Below are positions 32,865 through 42,228 of a stretch of 44,321 nucleotides of DNA, piece after piece; within the stretch, counting starts at the first letter, position 1; every line of letters starts with the position of its first letter. The DNA is taken from assembly GCA_937926785.1 (NCBI GenBank), contig CALBBQ010000021.1, forward strand, positions 1 through 44,321, written 5' to 3'. Source of the DNA: an uncultured Bacteroidales bacterium (GTDB lineage Bacteria; Bacteroidota; Bacteroidia; Bacteroidales; Tenuifilaceae). The position numbers and the translations under genes were made by a program. Under the pieces are notes generated by a model. The model had not been told where the DNA came from and made no database searches. It worked only from the letters and a program-made list of their open reading frames with translations.

Positions 32865-33851
32865 ATGAATACCTTTGGACGTATATTCCGTATCAGCATA
32901 TTTGGCGAGTCGCATGGTTCCTTGGTTGGCATAACCATCGATGGGGTTCCGCATGGGATTAAGCTGGTGCCCGACGACTTTATGGCAGACATACAACGCC
33001 GACAGGCAGGGCCAAAAGGCACAACACCAAGAACCGAGAGCGATACACCTGAAATCGTTTCGGGCTGGTTTAACGAGTTCACCACGGGTGCACCCCTAAC
33101 AATCCTTTTCAGGAACACCAACACAAAATCGTCCGATTATTCTAAGCTGAAGGAGGTACCCCGACCAGGCCACTCCGACTTTGTGGCCTTCAAAAAATTT
33201 GATGGCTATAACGATTATCGGGGAGGGGGGCACTTCTCCGGCCGATTGACACTTGCTCTGGTTGCTGCAGGTGTAGTTGCAAAAAGAGTTATACCGGAAA
33301 TCAATATTAATGCAGCACTGGTTGAGGCCGGGGGTAAAACCAACGTTGATGAGGCAATTGAAAATGCCATAAAACTAAATGATTCAATTGGGGGTATCGT
33401 GGAGTGCACGGCAACCGGTTTACCAATAGGTATTGGGGAACCCTTTTTCGACTCGGTGGAGTCGGTAATCAGCCATCTGGCTTTTGCCATTCCGGCTGTG
33501 AAAGGCATTGAATTCGGGGCAGGGTTTGCCGCTTCCCGTATGATGGGTTCCGGGCATAACGACCCAATAGTTGACAGCACAGGCTTAACAGCCACCAATA
33601 ACGCCGGGGGAATTAATGGAGGAATTACAAACGCAAATCCGCTGGTATTCCGGCTAGCGATTAAACCAACATCGAGTATAGCCAAGCCACAGCAAACCTT
33701 TAATATAGCCAAGGGTAGCATGGATACTTTAAAAGTGGAGGGTAGGCACGATACGTGTATAGCTCCCAGGGTTCCGGTGGTAGCCGAAGCCATTACGGCT
33801 ATAGCGTTAGCCGACCTTTTGCTCGTTGAAAGGGCAAGAAAAAACCGGTGA
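32865..33851 (+). CDS. aroC: Chorismate synthase
   Basis: 328 residues, slightly shorter than the usual ~350-360. It makes chorismate from EPSP using reduced FMN. The three signature regions are present: GESHGSLVGITIDGVPHG at the N-terminus, RPGHSDFVAFKKFDGYNDYRGGGHFSGRLT in the middle, and EGRHDTCIAPRVPVVAEA near the C-terminus. It starts 6 nt after aroA and is the last gene of the operon; its stop codon lies in the loop of a small hairpin at 33841-33866. No shikimate kinase (aroK) gene is in the operon. Confidence 0.96.
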   Translation: MNTFGRIFRISIFGESHGSLVGITIDGVPHGIKLVPDDFMADIQRRQAGPKGTTPRTESDTPEIVSGWFNEFTTGAPLTILFRNTNTKSSDYSKLKEVPRPGHSDFVAFKKFDGYNDYRGGGHFSGRLTLALVAAGVVAKRVIPEININAALVEAGGKTNVDEAIENAIKLNDSIGGIVECTATGLPIGIGEPFFDSVESVISHLAFAIPAVKGIEFGAGFAASRMMGSGHNDPIVDSTGLTATNNAGGINGGITNANPLVFRLAIKPTSSIAKPQQTFNIAKGSMDTLKVEGRHDTCIAPRVPVVAEAITAIALADLLLVERARKNR

Positions 33852-33866
33852 TTACCTATCGGTTTT
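33841..33866. terminator. Bidirectional terminator between aroC and the saccharopine dehydrogenase-like gene
   Basis: AAAACCG and CGGTTTT form a 7-bp stem around a 12-nt loop that contains the aroC stop codon. On the minus strand six T follow the stem, which suits the convergent gene ending at 33889; on the plus strand there are only four T. Confidence 0.6.
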
Positions 33867-33888
33867 GAGAGCTATTAAAAGCACCCCA

Positions 33889-35109
33889 CTACTCTTTCCC
33901 ATCGAGGAAATCCTGTAAGTAGGCATATCGGGGAGTAAGTTTCCCGTCTTTTAGTATGGTTGCGCGTTCAATAACCCCTTCGCAATCGTCGCACAGCAGG
34001 TGAGGCAGTACCTTGTCAATGAGTAAACGACCAAAGAATTCGCTGGCATCGCGGGGTAACTCGCCGGGCAGGTTATCAATTGACATCACGGTTACATTCA
34101 TTCCACAGGAAAAAGCAGGTTCTTCGTTTCCGGTGGTGGGGTTGAAATCAAAAAACGGATCGGCAATAGTTGAAGCCTTAATGGTTGAGGGGATGGGCCC
34201 GGGGATATCGCAGCTCACATCGGCAATGATGGATATACGAAAATCGGGTTGTTTCATATCCTCCACGGTAAAGAAGTGAGGTGAACGGTAATCCCAGTAG
34301 TGGCAAGCAATAAAAACATCTGCTGCGTGCGCATAGGGCAAGAAGGTGCTTACGTGATTGGCCGGGTTGCTAACCCAGTAGTCCCAATCAAAGGGTTTGC
34401 CATCCAATCGTTTAGCGTAGTGCCAGGGATCAAGACGAGTGAAGATTGAATGGTCGAATTCTTTTGTCAAAAAATCTTCGTGCGAAACTTCAACAACACC
34501 TGCTTGGCTCAGAACTTCCAAAGCCCCTCCGGCCACTCGGCCCCCACCGGTGATCACAAACTTACGCGCAGGCAGCTGGATATTCCTTAAAACGCTTTTG
34601 AGTTCCTGGTAATCGTGAAGAGTGTGTGCAGGAGGTAGCTCACCAACCTTGTGCTTGATGTAAACCGCCCTGAGTGCGTTGTATGCACCTACCACGCCAG
34701 CCCAGTGCCCAAATGCAACCAAGCGAACCCCGTTCTTATCGGTTAAATACTCGTAATCAATAACCGTATTACAATTAGCGGCAAAGGCTTGTATGAGCTT
34801 CCGGTTATGGGGTTGCTTTTTAGCCACATGGGCAAACTCCATGTAAGTTTTCCCGGGAATGATTGTAGGAATCTTGGTTTCCTTGACACCAATAAGCAAA
34901 TCGCAATCGGTCAGATCATCCTGAAGCTTAATGCCCACGCTTGTGTACTCATGATCCTTATAGCACCTTAGCTCGCTGGGCTGAACCACAACCTCTACAT
35001 TGTCAAATTTGCTTTTTACCTCAAGAACTTGTTGGGGTGTTAACGCTACTCTCCTATCGGGGGGTGTTTTGGTTTCCTTTAGTATTCCAATCTTATAATG
35101 TTTAGGCAT
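33889..35109 (-). CDS. Saccharopine dehydrogenase (lysine-forming)-like NAD(P)-dependent oxidoreductase
   Basis: 406 residues of the alanine dehydrogenase/PNT N-terminal family, closest in layout to the lysine-forming saccharopine dehydrogenase of fungi. The N-terminal half has IGILKETKTPPDRRVALTPQQV and CDLLIGVKETKIPTIIPGKTYMEFAHVAKKQ, with AFGHWAGVVGAYNALRA; the Rossmann loop is FVITGGGRVAGGALEVL, and ADVSCDIPGPIPSTIKASTIADPFFDF forms the conserved active-site region. In Bacteroidota these proteins are widespread but the substrate is mostly unproven. It stands alone, convergent with the aro operon and divergent from the PFOR gene. A near-consensus -7 (TAGTTTCGC) is at 35150-35158. Confidence 0.8.
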   Translation of the reverse strand: MPKHYKIGILKETKTPPDRRVALTPQQVLEVKSKFDNVEVVVQPSELRCYKDHEYTSVGIKLQDDLTDCDLLIGVKETKIPTIIPGKTYMEFAHVAKKQPHNRKLIQAFAANCNTVIDYEYLTDKNGVRLVAFGHWAGVVGAYNALRAVYIKHKVGELPPAHTLHDYQELKSVLRNIQLPARKFVITGGGRVAGGALEVLSQAGVVEVSHEDFLTKEFDHSIFTRLDPWHYAKRLDGKPFDWDYWVSNPANHVSTFLPYAHAADVFIACHYWDYRSPHFFTVEDMKQPDFRISIIADVSCDIPGPIPSTIKASTIADPFFDFNPTTGNEEPAFSCGMNVTVMSIDNLPGELPRDASEFFGRLLIDKVLPHLLCDDCEGVIERATILKDGKLTPRYAYLQDFLDGKE

Positions 35110-35369
35110 ACGGCATGGTTTTAACTTTTTTTAGCAAAAATTGAATTTTGCGAAACTAATAAAACGATATCACATTTTAAAAATTTTTTAAAGGAATGAT
35201 GAATCCATTGACCTGCGCTTACAAAATGTAAGCAGAAAAGAACAAAATGTTTCGGTTTACAACATTAGTAAGAAAAACTATTGCTTATTTCAAACGATTT
35301 CAAGCTGTTAAACTATAAACACATCGGTGTAAATTGTTGTAAAGCATGAAAAAAATCGGGTAATAGTAT

Positions 35370-35378
35370 TAACTTTGC
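35370..35378 (+). promoter_or_regulatory. -7 element for the pyruvate:ferredoxin oxidoreductase gene
   Basis: TAACTTTGC is a perfect TAnnTTTGC, 45 nt before the ATG. The 314-nt intergenic space also holds the minus-strand -7-like element at 35150-35158, an inverted repeat GCAAAA/TTTTGC (35134-35151) and TTACA-AAA-TGTAA (35219-35231); no gene is seen in it. Confidence 0.6.
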
Positions 35379-35423
35379 GAGGGCTTAAAAACTATTACTA
35401 ACCATCATAACAATCAAACTGAA

Positions 35424-38400
35424 ATGGGAAAAGAGAAAAAATTCATTACTTGTGATGGGAACTACGCAGCTGCTCACATAGCCTACATGTTTAGCGAGGT
35501 TGCTGCTATTTATCCCATCACCCCATCGTCCACCATGGCCGAATATGTTGACGAGTGGTCAGCATTTGGTAGAAAGAACATATTTGGCGACACAGTAAAG
35601 GTGGTAGAAATGCAAAGCGAAGCTGGTGCTGCTGGAGCAGTGCATGGGTCGCTGCAATCCGGTGCGCTAACCTCAACCTTTACCGCTTCGCAGGGGTTGC
35701 TGCTGATGATCCCCAACATGTATAAAATTTCGGGAGAGTTACTCCCGGGCGTTTTCCACGTTTCGGCTCGTAGTATTGCCGCTCAGGCACTATCAATCTT
35801 TGGCGATCATAGCGATGTGATGAGTACCCGCCAGTGCGGTTTTGCCATGCTGGCAACCGGAGGCGTTCAGGAGGTAATGGATTTGGCCGGTGTGGCTCAC
35901 CTGGCAGCCATAAAAACGAGGGTTCCATTCCTTCATTTCTTCGATGGGTTCAGGACTTCGCATGAGATTCAGAAGATTGAAGTGTTAGCCAACGAGGACC
36001 TTGCCCCCCTTATCGACCAGAAAGCCCTTCAGGCATTCCGCGATAGAGCGCTCAATCCTGAACACCCTGTAACCCGAGGCACTGCCCAGAATCCCGACAT
36101 ATACTTCCAGTCACGCGAGGCTGCCAACAAGTACTACGATGCTGTTCCCGATGTGGTGGAAGCATACATGAAGGAAATTAGCAAGCTAACCGGCCGGGAG
36201 TACCACCCATTCAACTACTATGGCGATCCCAATGCTGAGAATATCATTGTAGCCATGGGCTCGGTAACCGACACCCTGAAAGAAACTGTTGACTATCTCA
36301 TGTCAAAAGGTGAAAAAGTAGGGGTACTTATCGTTCACCTGTACCGTCCATTCTCGGCTAAGTACTTCTTCAAGGTAATGCCCAAGAGCGTTAAGCGTAT
36401 TGCTGTACTCGACCGCACCAAAGAACCGGGTGCCAACGGCGATCCCTTGTACCTCGATGTTAAGGAGCTGTTCTACGGCAAAGAAAACGCTCCCCTTATC
36501 GTTGGTGGTCGCTATGGCTTGAGCTCAAAGGATACCACTCCCGCACAAATGATTGCAGTGTTTGAGAACCTCAAGCTCAATGAGCCGAAGAACCAGTTCA
36601 CCGTGGGTATTATTGACGATGTAACCTTTAAGTCGCTACCCGTTGGCGAAGAAATCAACCTATCGCCCAAAGGTACCTTCCAGGCCAAGTTCTATGGGTT
36701 AGGTTCCGATGGTACTGTTGGAGCCAACAAAAACTCCATCAAGATCATAGGCGACTACACTTCAAAATACTGTCAGGCCTACTTTGCTTACGACTCAAAG
36801 AAATCGGGTGGTATTACCGTATCGCACCTGCGTTTTGGCGACCAACCGATTCGTTCACCCTACCTGGTTAACACCCCGGACTTTGTGGCTTGCCACGTTC
36901 AGGCATACCTTGGAAAATACGACATGCTTAAGGGGTTACAGAAGGGCGGAACTTTCCTGCTCAACACCATCTGGAGCATCGATGAAGTGAAGGAAAAGCT
37001 ACCCAACTCTGTAAAGCGTTACCTGGCACAGAACAATATCAACTTTTACATTATTAATGCCACCAAAATAGCTGAAGAAATTGGCTTAGGCAATCGTACC
37101 AACACCATCATGCAAAGTGCATTCTTCAAGATTGCCAACGTTATACCCTACGAATTGGCCGTGAAAGAAATGAAAAAGGCCATTGAAAAATCGTATGGTA
37201 GAAAGGGTGAGGAAATCCTGAAGATGAACTACGCTGCTGTGGATCGTGGAGGGGATGTAATTAAGATTGATGTTCCCTCATCGTGGGCTAACCTTGAGCC
37301 AGAAAAGGCTAATGAGATACCAGGCGCTCCAGATTTCATCAACAAAGTGGTAGTACCTATTAATCTTCAGAAAGGCGATGACCTACCCGTAAGTGCATTC
37401 ATCGACCGTGAAGACGGAACGTTCCCGGCTGGCACAACCAAGTACGAGAAACGTGGTATCGCCGTTAACGTTCCCGAGTGGATCCCCGAAAACTGTATCC
37501 AGTGCAACCAGTGTTCTTATGTTTGCCCTCACGCTGCAATTCGTCCATTCCTGCTTACCGACGAGGAACTAAAGAATGCTCCCGAAGGTACCAAGACCGT
37601 ACGCGGCAACGGTGGTATTAAGGACTACAACTTCCGTATTCAAGTAAGCGTGCTCGATTGTACCGGTTGCGGCAACTGCGCCGATGTATGTCCCGCCAAG
37701 ACCAAGGCTCTTGTAATGAAACCCATCGAAACCCAGATGGCCGAAGCCGAACGCTTCGATTACATGCACGAAAAAGTGGGCTACAAGGATGTTCTTGGCA
37801 AGGATAAATCTGTTAAAAACAGCCAATTTGCACAACCCCTGTTTGAGTTCAGCGGAGCATGTGCCGGATGCGGTGAAACCCCATACATTAAGGCGATTAC
37901 TCAGCTTTATGGCGATAGAATGATAGTAGCCAACGCTACTGGTTGCTCATCAATCTACGGTGGTTCAGCACCTTCCACTCCATACACTGCAAACAAAGAA
38001 GGTAAAGGTGTTGCCTGGGCTAACTCGCTATTTGAAGATAATGCCGAATATGGTTTTGGTATTGCAACCGGTGTAGCCAAGCTACGCGAGCGCATCGCCC
38101 TTAAACTCCAGGAAGGCTTAAATGGCAGCTTTACCCAAGAAAGCAAAGAAGCCATGAAGGAATGGCTGGCCGGGAAAGACAATGCAGAGCTCTCACGTGT
38201 AGCATCTGCCAAACTCGCTGCAGCTCTTGAAAAAGAGAACAATCCGTTAGCTAAGGAGCTACTTGCCCTCAAGCAGTACTTTGAAAAGAAGTCGGTTTGG
38301 ATATTCGGTGGCGATGGTTGGGCTTATGACATAGGTTATGGCGGGCTTGACCACGTACTATCGACCGGCGAGGATGTTAACATTTTAGTACTCGACACCG

Positions 38401-38942
38401 AGGTATACTCCAACACAGGTGGACAAGCCTCAAAATCAACCCCTGCCGCAGCGGTGGCTAAGTTTGCCGCCTCGGGCAAACGCGTTCGTAAAAAGGACCT
38501 TGGCATGATGGCCATGTCTTACGGTTACGTTTATGTGGCCCAGGTAGCCATGGGTGCTGATCACAACCAGTACTTCAAAGCCATTAAGGAAGCTGAGGCT
38601 TATCCGGGTCCTTCGTTAATCATTGCCTACTCGCCCTGTATTAATCATGGAATCCGTAAGGGTATGGGCTCAACTCAGAATGAAGCCAAAATGGCCGTTA
38701 AGTCTGGCTACTGGCACCTCTACCGCTACAATCCCATGCTCGAGGCTGAGGGGAAGAATCCCTTCCAGCTCGACTCCAAGGAACCCGATTGGAGCCTGTT
38801 CCAGGATTTCTTGAAGGGAGAAGTTCGTTACACCTCGTTGCAGCTCTCCTTCCCTCAACAAGCGGAGGAACTCTTTAAGGCTGCCGAGGAGAATGCCAAG
38901 TGGCGCTATAACACATACAAAAAAATGGCCGGAAATGAATAG
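35424..38942 (+). CDS. nifJ: Pyruvate:ferredoxin (flavodoxin) oxidoreductase, single-chain
   Basis: 1172 residues, the normal length of the fused homodimeric enzyme. It oxidises pyruvate to acetyl-CoA and CO2 and passes electrons to ferredoxin, central to anaerobic fermentation. Domain I is near the N-terminus (DGNYAAAHIAYMFSEVAAIYPITPSSTMAEYVDEW). Two 4Fe-4S motifs lie around residue 690-760 (CIQCNQCSYVCPHA and CTGCGNCADVCPAK). The C-terminal TPP domain has SGACAGCGETPYIK, GDGWAYDIGYGGLDH and NILVLDTEVYSNTGGQASKS. It is monocistronic, with its own -7 element and a strong terminator. Codon choice is noticeably regular, as expected for a highly expressed gene. Confidence 0.97.
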   Translation: MGKEKKFITCDGNYAAAHIAYMFSEVAAIYPITPSSTMAEYVDEWSAFGRKNIFGDTVKVVEMQSEAGAAGAVHGSLQSGALTSTFTASQGLLLMIPNMYKISGELLPGVFHVSARSIAAQALSIFGDHSDVMSTRQCGFAMLATGGVQEVMDLAGVAHLAAIKTRVPFLHFFDGFRTSHEIQKIEVLANEDLAPLIDQKALQAFRDRALNPEHPVTRGTAQNPDIYFQSREAANKYYDAVPDVVEAYMKEISKLTGREYHPFNYYGDPNAENIIVAMGSVTDTLKETVDYLMSKGEKVGVLIVHLYRPFSAKYFFKVMPKSVKRIAVLDRTKEPGANGDPLYLDVKELFYGKENAPLIVGGRYGLSSKDTTPAQMIAVFENLKLNEPKNQFTVGIIDDVTFKSLPVGEEINLSPKGTFQAKFYGLGSDGTVGANKNSIKIIGDYTSKYCQAYFAYDSKKSGGITVSHLRFGDQPIRSPYLVNTPDFVACHVQAYLGKYDMLKGLQKGGTFLLNTIWSIDEVKEKLPNSVKRYLAQNNINFYIINATKIAEEIGLGNRTNTIMQSAFFKIANVIPYELAVKEMKKAIEKSYGRKGEEILKMNYAAVDRGGDVIKIDVPSSWANLEPEKANEIPGAPDFINKVVVPINLQKGDDLPVSAFIDREDGTFPAGTTKYEKRGIAVNVPEWIPENCIQCNQCSYVCPHAAIRPFLLTDEELKNAPEGTKTVRGNGGIKDYNFRIQVSVLDCTGCGNCADVCPAKTKALVMKPIETQMAEAERFDYMHEKVGYKDVLGKDKSVKNSQFAQPLFEFSGACAGCGETPYIKAITQLYGDRMIVANATGCSSIYGGSAPSTPYTANKEGKGVAWANSLFEDNAEYGFGIATGVAKLRERIALKLQEGLNGSFTQESKEAMKEWLAGKDNAELSRVASAKLAAALEKENNPLAKELLALKQYFEKKSVWIFGGDGWAYDIGYGGLDHVLSTGEDVNILVLDTEVYSNTGGQASKSTPAAAVAKFAASGKRVRKKDLGMMAMSYGYVYVAQVAMGADHNQYFKAIKEAEAYPGPSLIIAYSPCINHGIRKGMGSTQNEAKMAVKSGYWHLYRYNPMLEAEGKNPFQLDSKEPDWSLFQDFLKGEVRYTSLQLSFPQQAEELFKAAEENAKWRYNTYKKMAGNE

Positions 38943-38952
38943 TTCCAGCCTG

Positions 38953-38985
38953 AAAAAAAAGCCGCCATACGGGCGGCTTTTTTTT
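38953..38985 (+). terminator. Intrinsic terminator of nifJ
   Basis: Eight A, GCCGCC, a 5-nt loop, GGCGGC and eight T. It lies 10 nt after the stop codon and could act on either strand. Confidence 0.92.
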
Positions 38986-39033
38986 ATTTCATTCTATGAC
39001 CGTTTGAACAAATAATTTGCTATATTAGCATTA

Positions 39034-42027
39034 ATGAACCGTTTTTTATCTACACACCATTGCCTTTACCCAAACAAACATCTTGGGATGTTCATCCTAT
39101 TGTTCATTCTTTTGGCTTTCACTAGAAGCAACGCACAGTTTGATCCTGTATACAAGCAATTTACGGTAAACGACGGGCTTGCAGGTAACGAAACTTATCA
39201 TGTTTTTCAGGACTCAAAGGGTTTCATTTGGATTGCCACCAACAACGGGGTGAGCCTGTTTGATGGGTATAGCTTTAAGAACTTCGATATACAGTCGGGG
39301 TTGGTTGATAATATCGTCTTTGAAATATACGAAGATTACAAAGGTAGAATATGGTTTGTACCCTTTTCTGGCGCTCTTTGCTACTATGAAAATGGAACTA
39401 TTAAACCCTATGCCTATAATAGTAAGATACGGCAAAACATGCCACAAAACTCAAAAGGTCCAATAAAATTATCGTTTTACGTAGATTCACTCGACAACGT
39501 TTACCTATCCATCAAGGATTATGGTATCATGCACATCACTCCCGAGGGAATTTTTAAAAAGATGGACGGTATTAACCAGCAAGGGGAATATGTGATTAAT
39601 GAAATGCCAGGCAGTAAAATCATCATTTCTAATCCCGACTCTCCACTTTATAAAGAACTGACTATTAATTGCGATAAAAATACTCTTCGATATCCCTCAA
39701 ACATACTTTACCCGGGTATCAAAGCTAACTATGTTTACAGCTGCAAACCTACCAAGAACTCCTTTTTAGCGAGCATTGAAGCAGGCCTTTGCTTTATAGA
39801 AAACAATAAGGTACAATGGATCGATAAACGGTTTAAATCAATAATCTGGCTTAGTACCAACAACGAGTACATTCTGATTGGCGATATAGATGGAGGGTTA
39901 TACCTATCACCTACTAAAAATTTAGAATCGTTCACTCCACAAAAAATTCTTTCCGATTACATTGTAACCTCTGCAATGAGGGATAATGAAGGAGGGTACT
40001 GGGTTTCTACCCTCAGCAACGGCTTAATATATATACCAGATATCCAAATCCAATCAATCACGACAAAGAATGGACTCAGCTCACCAAGCATCAAGGCCAT
40101 TTATGCTGAAAACAATAAAATTTACTTAGGATACCAGATGGGCTGGCTAGATATAATTGAGAATGGGAAAATCAAAAAGTTAAAACTTTTAAACACACCG
40201 GGTAACACCACATTTGTGCGAAACTTTTTGGGCGACAGGCAAACGGGCAAACTTTGGGTAAGCTACTTTGGTCATTTGGGGTATTTAAAGGACGACAGAT
40301 TTCACATCATTGAGCATAAAATTCCTATCTACCCCCGAAAAATTATCAAAAGCAGGAAACACGAAAATACATACTGGGTAGCCACGGCCAAGGGAATTAT
40401 ATGTGTAAGCGATGACAAGGTTATTTACGACTCCAGGGACGATGGCTTTTCGGCTATGGCATTGGCTATTGAGAATGATGAACAAGACAATATCTGGTTT
40501 CTTACGTATAACGGATTATGGAAATACTCCAACCGTTTGTTTCAGTACCTTGGCGATGAAAACCCGCTGCTCGCCTATAGCGGAAACTCTTTGCTCTATA
40601 TCCCTGACCATGGCGAGCTATGGATTGGAACCAACGGCGCAGGAATTGTTATAATGGATAAAAAGGGCAAGATAAAACAGATTACAAAAAACGAGGGTTT
40701 AATTTCAAATTCCATAACCAATATTCTTACAAATGGTAATTCATACTGGATTGGAACCAGACAAGGGCTTTCGCTGTTAAACCTAAACAATAATGGTTAT
40801 CATATTCAAAATATAACTATTAACGACGGTTTGGTTAGCAACGATGTTCAAACCATATATATATCGGACACATTAATATATGCAGGAACAACAAATGGGG
40901 TATCTATAATAAACACCAATAAACTCAAAGCAAATAATGTAAAACCTAAAACCTACATCACCTCGGTTCAGGTTGAGGACAGTACATACAGGCACACTTC
41001 GGAATCGCTAAGGATTCCTTACGACACGAAGTATGTTATTGTTTCCTACACCGGTTTGGCCTATAGGAACATGGGGAAAGTTTTGTATCGGTACAGGTTA
41101 CTAGGATTTGATTCCAGCTGGGTTTACACCACTTCCACTCAATGCTTGTACAGCGTTTTTAAACCCGGCAGGTTTACCTTTGAGGTTCAGGCACAAAATT
41201 CGAACGGTATTTGGGGCGAATCCGCCATCCTAAACATAGCCGTACCCCCTCCTTTCTGGCAGAGGTTCTGGTTTGTCCTGCTTTTTGCCATTGTAATCAG
41301 CACCATCTTTTACCTGATATACTCCATTAGAATGAACGAGCTCAAACGGCGCAACGAGCTAATTAATAACATCAACCTATACAAGCAACAATCGCTCCGG
41401 CAACAGATGAACCCTCATTTCATATTCAACACCCTAAACTCCATTCAGTATTACATTCTGGAAAAAGATACCATTAGCTCCCATAAATACCTCACAAAGT
41501 TTGCCCGTTTAATGCGATTTACACTTGACAACTCCATGCACTCAGCCATACCCCTCCGCGATGAGCTGGAAGCCCTGAAGCTCTACCTGGAACTGGAAGC
41601 CCTGAGGCTTCAGGGGAGTTTTACCTACAACATTGATTATGGTACCAACGAATCGATACTGGAAACGCGCATTCCCACGCTGATGATTCAACCCTTTGTG
41701 GAGAATGCGATTTGGCACGGTATAATGTTAAAACCCGATAAATCGGGACATGTTCAAATAACCATCCGTGAAATGGATAAGCAGGTGCTCTGCACCATTG
41801 AGGACAATGGAGTTGGAAGAGAAGAAGCCCGCAAAATACAAGAGGCCTCCAACAAAGCTCATCGATCCAGGGGGTTCCAGATTACCCAGCAACGAATCGA
41901 TTTACTGAGCTCCATGTACGGACAAAAGTTTAACATTCAAATCACCGATCTTTATTCTGCTGATGGAAAGCCTCAGGGTACCAAGGTGAGCATTAGCATT
42001 CCTAAAGAACTAGATAACACAAAGTAA
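39034..42027 (+). CDS. Two-component sensor: beta-propeller, Y_Y_Y domain, LytS-type histidine kinase
   Basis: 997 residues; an in-frame ATG at 39088 (MFILLFILLAFTRSNAQ) would give a tighter signal peptide. The periplasmic part (~35-650) is two propeller-like sets of Reg_prop repeats (GNETYHVFQDSKGFIWIATNNGVSLFDGYSFKNF, ELWIGTNGAGIVIMDKKGKI). A Y_Y_Y domain follows (VLYRYRLLGFDSSWVYTT, FEVQAQNSNGIWGES), then a transmembrane helix at ~745-766. The cytoplasmic part is a His_kinase (LytS/YehU) domain with phospho-acceptor His795 in QQMNPHFIFNTLNSIQ and a HATPase domain (PFVENAIWHGI, IEDNGVGREEAR). Unlike the hybrid polysaccharide-utilisation sensors it has no fused receiver or AraC domain. A LytTR-type regulator would be the expected partner but none is adjacent. 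Confidence 0.93.
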   Translation: MNRFLSTHHCLYPNKHLGMFILLFILLAFTRSNAQFDPVYKQFTVNDGLAGNETYHVFQDSKGFIWIATNNGVSLFDGYSFKNFDIQSGLVDNIVFEIYEDYKGRIWFVPFSGALCYYENGTIKPYAYNSKIRQNMPQNSKGPIKLSFYVDSLDNVYLSIKDYGIMHITPEGIFKKMDGINQQGEYVINEMPGSKIIISNPDSPLYKELTINCDKNTLRYPSNILYPGIKANYVYSCKPTKNSFLASIEAGLCFIENNKVQWIDKRFKSIIWLSTNNEYILIGDIDGGLYLSPTKNLESFTPQKILSDYIVTSAMRDNEGGYWVSTLSNGLIYIPDIQIQSITTKNGLSSPSIKAIYAENNKIYLGYQMGWLDIIENGKIKKLKLLNTPGNTTFVRNFLGDRQTGKLWVSYFGHLGYLKDDRFHIIEHKIPIYPRKIIKSRKHENTYWVATAKGIICVSDDKVIYDSRDDGFSAMALAIENDEQDNIWFLTYNGLWKYSNRLFQYLGDENPLLAYSGNSLLYIPDHGELWIGTNGAGIVIMDKKGKIKQITKNEGLISNSITNILTNGNSYWIGTRQGLSLLNLNNNGYHIQNITINDGLVSNDVQTIYISDTLIYAGTTNGVSIINTNKLKANNVKPKTYITSVQVEDSTYRHTSESLRIPYDTKYVIVSYTGLAYRNMGKVLYRYRLLGFDSSWVYTTSTQCLYSVFKPGRFTFEVQAQNSNGIWGESAILNIAVPPPFWQRFWFVLLFAIVISTIFYLIYSIRMNELKRRNELINNINLYKQQSLRQQMNPHFIFNTLNSIQYYILEKDTISSHKYLTKFARLMRFTLDNSMHSAIPLRDELEALKLYLELEALRLQGSFTYNIDYGTNESILETRIPTLMIQPFVENAIWHGIMLKPDKSGHVQITIREMDKQVLCTIEDNGVGREEARKIQEASNKAHRSRGFQITQQRIDLLSSMYGQKFNIQITDLYSADGKPQGTKVSISIPKELDNTK

Positions 42028-42185
42028 TGCCGGATACCTTAACAGCCAACATAAACATCTGGTATAATTTAACCCATTTCCATATTTTTTTGCCAATATT
42101 TTCTAAAAAAATATAAATACTTATCGCTCTATTCCATATTTGCATTATAGGAATGGTGAAATACCCTTCCGGAAAATTATTTTTG

Positions 42186-42194
42186 TAGCTTTGC
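42186..42194 (+). promoter_or_regulatory. -7 element for the nuclease lipoprotein gene
   Basis: TAGCTTTGC is a perfect TAnnTTTGC, 34 nt before the ATG at 42229. A second near match, CATATTTGC, lies at about 42135-42143. Confidence 0.6.
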
Positions 42195-42228
42195 AGGCAA
42201 AAGTATTTCCACAACAGTATCGATTCTT

